Of a stretch of DNA of 64,000 nucleotides, positions 61,061 through 64,000 are shown piece after piece. The notes below the pieces were generated by a model, which did not search any database, was not told where the DNA came from, and saw only the letters and a program-made list of their open reading frames with translations. This DNA comes from Eutreptiella sp. 'Long Island Sound 2002'. Lineage: Eukaryota; Euglenozoa; Euglenophyceae; Eutreptiales; Eutreptiaceae. Position 1 is the first letter of the stretch; every line of letters starts with the position of its first letter. The stretch covers positions 37,294,063 through 37,358,062 of the forward strand of contig OZ038385.1 of assembly GCA_964036045.1 (NCBI GenBank), given 5' to 3'. The position numbers and the translations under genes are program-made.

Positions 61061-64000
61061 GATTCCGGAACATGTTCTGGCGCTTCCGGAACATGTTCCG
61101 GTGCTTCCGGAACATGTTCCGGTGCTTCCAGAACATGTTCCGGTGCTTCCGGAACATGTTCCGGCGCTTCCGGAACATGTTCAGGTGCTTCCGGAACATG
61201 TTCCGGCGCTTCCGGAACATGTTCCAGCGCTTCCGGAACATGTTCCGGTGCTTCCGGAACATGTTCCGGCGCTTCCGGAACATGTTGCGGTCCTTCCGGA
61301 ACATGTTCCGGTGCTTCCGGAACATGTTCCGGCGCTTCCGGAACATGTTCCGGCGCTTCCGGAACATGATCCGGCGCTTCCGGAACATGTTCCGGTCCTT
61401 CCGCAACATGTTCCGGTGCTTCCGGAACATGTTCCGGCGCTTCCGGAACATGTTCCGGCGCTTCCGGAACATGTTCCGGCGCTTCCGGAACATGTTCCGG
61501 TCCTTCCGGAACATGTTCCGGCGCTTCCGGAACATGTTCCGGTCCTTCCGCAACATGTTCCGGTGCTTCCGGAACATGTTCCGGCGCTTCCGGAACATGT
61601 TCCGGCGCTTCCGGAACATGTTCCGGCGCTTCCGGAACATGTTCCGGTCCTTCCGGAACATGTTCCGGTCCTTCCGGAACGTGTTCCGGCGCTTCCCGAA
61701 CATGTTCCGGAAGCGCCGGAATATGTTCCGGTCCTTCCGGAACATGTTCATGCGCTTCCGGAACATGTTCTGGTCCTTCCGGAACATGTTCCGGTCCTTC
61801 CGGAACATGTTCCGGTCCTTCCGGAACATGTTCCGGCGATTCCGGAACATGTTCCGGCGCTTCCGGAACATGTTCCGGTGCTTCCGGAACATGATCCGGC
61901 GCTTCCGCAACATGTTCCGGTGCTTCCGGAACATGTTCCGGCGCTTCCGGAACATGGTCCGGTCCTTCCGAAACGTGTTCCGGCGCTTCCGGAACATCTT
62001 CCGGTCCTTCCCGAACATGTTCCGGTCCTTCCGGAACATGATCCGGTCCTTCCGGAACATGTTCCGGTCCTTTCGGAACATGTTCCGGTGCTTCCGGAAC
62101 ATGTTCCGGTGCTTCCGGAACATGATCCGGTCCTTCCGGAACATGTTCCGGTCCTTCCGGAACATGTTCCGGCGCTTCCGGAACATGTTCCGGTGCTTCC
62201 GGAACATTTTCCGGTCCTTCCGGAACATGATCCGGTCCTTCCGGAACATGTTCCGGTCCTTCCGGAACATGTTCCGGCGCTTCCGGAACATGTTCCGGTG
62301 CTTCCGGAACATTTTCCGGTCCTTCCGGAACATGCACCGGCGCTTCCTGAACATGTTCCTGCGCTTGCGAAACATGTTCCGGTGCTTCCGGAACATGTTC
62401 CGGTGCTTCCGGAACATGTTCCGGTGCTTCCGGAACATGTTCCGGCGCTTCCGGAACAAGTTCCGGTCCTTCCGGAACATGTTCCGGTCCTTCCGGAACA
62501 TGTTCCGGTCCTTCCGGGACACGTTCCGGCGCTTCCGGAACATGTTCCGGAGTCTCCGGAACATGTTCCGGCGATTCCGGAACATGTTCCGGCGCTGCCG
62601 GAACATGTTCCCGTGCTTCCGGAACATGATCCGGCGCTTCCGCAACATGTTCCGGTGCTTCTGGAACATGTTCCGGCGCTTCCGGAACATGTTCCGGCGC
62701 TTCCGGAACATGTTCCGGCGCTTCCGGAACAAGTTCCGGTCCTTCCGGAACATGTTCCGGCGCTTCCGGAACATGTTCCGGTGCTTCCGGAACATGTTCC
62801 GGTGCTTCCGGAACATGTTCCGGCGATTCCGGAACATGTTCCGGCGCTTCCGGAACATGTTCCGGTGCTTCCGGAACATGATCCGGCGCTTCCGCAACAT
62901 GTTCCGCTGCTTCCGGAACATGTTCCGGCGCTTCCGGAACATGTTCCAGTCCTTCCGAAACGTGTTCCGGCGCTTCCGGAACACGCTCCGGTCCCTCCGG
63001 AACGTGTTCCGGCGCTTCCGGAACATCTTCCGGTCCTTCCGGAACATGTTCCGGTCCTTCCGGAACATGTTCCGGTCCTTTCGGAACATGTTCCGGCGCT
63101 TCCGGAACATGTTCCGGTGCCTCCGCAACATGTTCCGGCGATTCCGGAACATGTTCCGGCGCTTCCGGGACATGTTCCGGCGCTTCCGGAACATGTTCCG
63201 GTGCTTCCGGAACATGATCCGGCGCTTCTGGAACATGTTCCGGAGCTTCCGGAACATGTTCAGGCGCTTCCGGAACATGTTCCGGTCCTTCCGGAACATG
63301 TTCCGGCGCTTCCGGAACATGTTCCGGTCCTTCTGGAACATGTTCCGGTGCTTCCGGAAAATGTTCCGGTGCTTCCGGAACACGTTCCGGCGCTTCCGGA
63401 ACACGTTCCGGTCCATCCGGAACATGTTCCGGTGCTTCTGGAACATGTTCCGGTCCTTCCGGAACATGTTCCGGCGCTTCCGGAACATGTTCCGGTACTT
63501 CCGGAACATGTTCCGGTCCTTCCGGAACATGTTCCGGTCCTTCCGGAACATGTTGCGATGGTTCCCGAACATGTTCCGGCGCTTCCGGAACATGTTCTGG
63601 TGCTTCCGGAACATGTTCCGGCGCTTCCGGAACATGTTCAGGTGCTTCCGGAACATGTTCCGGTGCTTCCGGAACATGTTCCGGCGCTTCCGGAACATGT
63701 TCCGGTGCTTCCGGAACATGGTCCGGCGCTTTCCGGAACATGTTCCGGTCCTTGCGGAACATGATCAGGCGCTTCCGGAACATGTTGCGGTGCTTCCGGA
63801 ACATGTTCCGGCGCTTCCGGAACATGTTCCGGTGCTTCCGGAACATGATCCAGCGCTTCCGGAACATGTTCCGGTCCTTCCGGAACATGTTCCGGTGCTT
63901 CCGGAACATGTTCCGGCGCTTCCGGAACATGTTCCGGCGCTTCCGGAACATGTTCGGGAAGCGCCGGAACATGTTCCGGAAGGACCGGAACATGTTCCGG

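Larger units (their letters stand above)
28006..64000. repeat. 21-bp palindromic satellite, about 1,700 units, runs off the window
   Basis: Each unit is CCGGAACATGTTCCGG, a perfect 16-bp palindrome, plus a 5-bp spacer. Three spacers dominate (TGCTT, CGCTT, TCCTT), with rarer TCCCT, TGCCT, CGATT and TCTTT. The array is unbroken by any other sequence over 35,995 bp. Length changes are few: +5 bp (TCCTTCCCTT spacer), +6 bp near 56,706, +9 bp at about 59,187, -4 bp near 43,674, -6 bp near 44,409 and -1 bp near 54,892. All six frames are open for long distances because the period is a multiple of 3 and no consensus frame has a stop. Peptides are EHVPVLP, NMFRCFR and GTCSGAS (plus strand), EHVPEAP, NMFRKHR and GTCSGST (minus strand). 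I do not call any of them a gene. Confidence 0.98.

Noticed and set aside
28006-64000. Protein genes of 650-6,500 codons on both strands (EHVPEAP, NMFRKHR, GTCSGAS and related repeats)
   Set aside because: All six frames of the 21-bp consensus lack stops and the period is a multiple of 3, so long frames arise without selection. The peptides switch heptad at indels.
28006-64000. CRISPR-like array (palindromic repeat plus spacers)
   Set aside because: Spacers are 5 bp and come from three near-identical types. The DNA is eukaryotic with spliced genes, and no cas genes are present.
28006-64000. Steroid-receptor response elements (AGAACAnnnTGTTCT)
   Set aside because: The half-sites here touch without the 3-bp gap that these receptors need.

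Overview
The window is eukaryotic nuclear DNA. Genes are split by GT-AG introns, three dinucleotide microsatellites are present, gene density is low, and more than half of the sequence is satellite. The organism cannot be named from the sequence; a unicellular alga or other protist is my inference, not something shown. No prokaryotic operon, rRNA or tRNA was recognised.

Layout. (1) 0.1-2.5 kb: a six-exon + strand gene for a type II membrane glycosyltransferase-like protein. Splice sites and reading phases agree from exon 2 to the stop, and one intron holds an (AC)43 microsatellite. (2) 2.5-11.4 kb: mostly non-coding, with a degenerate GCACACT-type repeat, a CA microsatellite and a 250-bp foldback at 9.76-10.01 kb. 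(3) 11.4-13.2 kb, possibly to 14.5 kb: a + strand SAM-like/U-box gene, a probable E3 ubiquitin ligase, with the U-box split over two exons. (4) 14.5-23 kb: intergenic sequence with a few exon-like islands, a GC-rich block, a small foldback, and a minus-strand relic resembling a PhyH-type 2-oxoglutarate dioxygenase.

(5) 23.0-28.0 kb is a transition zone of nested tandem repeats: a 13-bp array, a 412-bp repeat (two copies and a truncated third), a 588-bp DNA-transposon remnant inserted at a TA dinucleotide in that repeat, about 16 copies of a 198-bp repeat, and a short 9-bp tract.

(6) 28,006 to the window end (36 kb, still continuing) is one uninterrupted satellite of about 1,700 units of 21 bp. 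Each unit is a perfect 16-bp palindrome, CCGGAACATGTTCCGG, plus a 5-bp spacer, mostly TGCTT, CGCTT or TCCTT. Because 21 is divisible by 3 and the consensus has no stop in any frame, all six frames stay open for kilobases (up to 6,511 codons). I read these as by-products, not genes. The array has higher-order repeats (567, 1,932 and about 2,604 bp), a proximal domain marked by a 26-bp unit variant, inverted blocks, and variants that look like CpG decay. A palindromic protein-binding-type site every two helical turns over 36 kb is the most unusual thing here; a centromeric, pericentromeric or heterochromatic role is a hypothesis.
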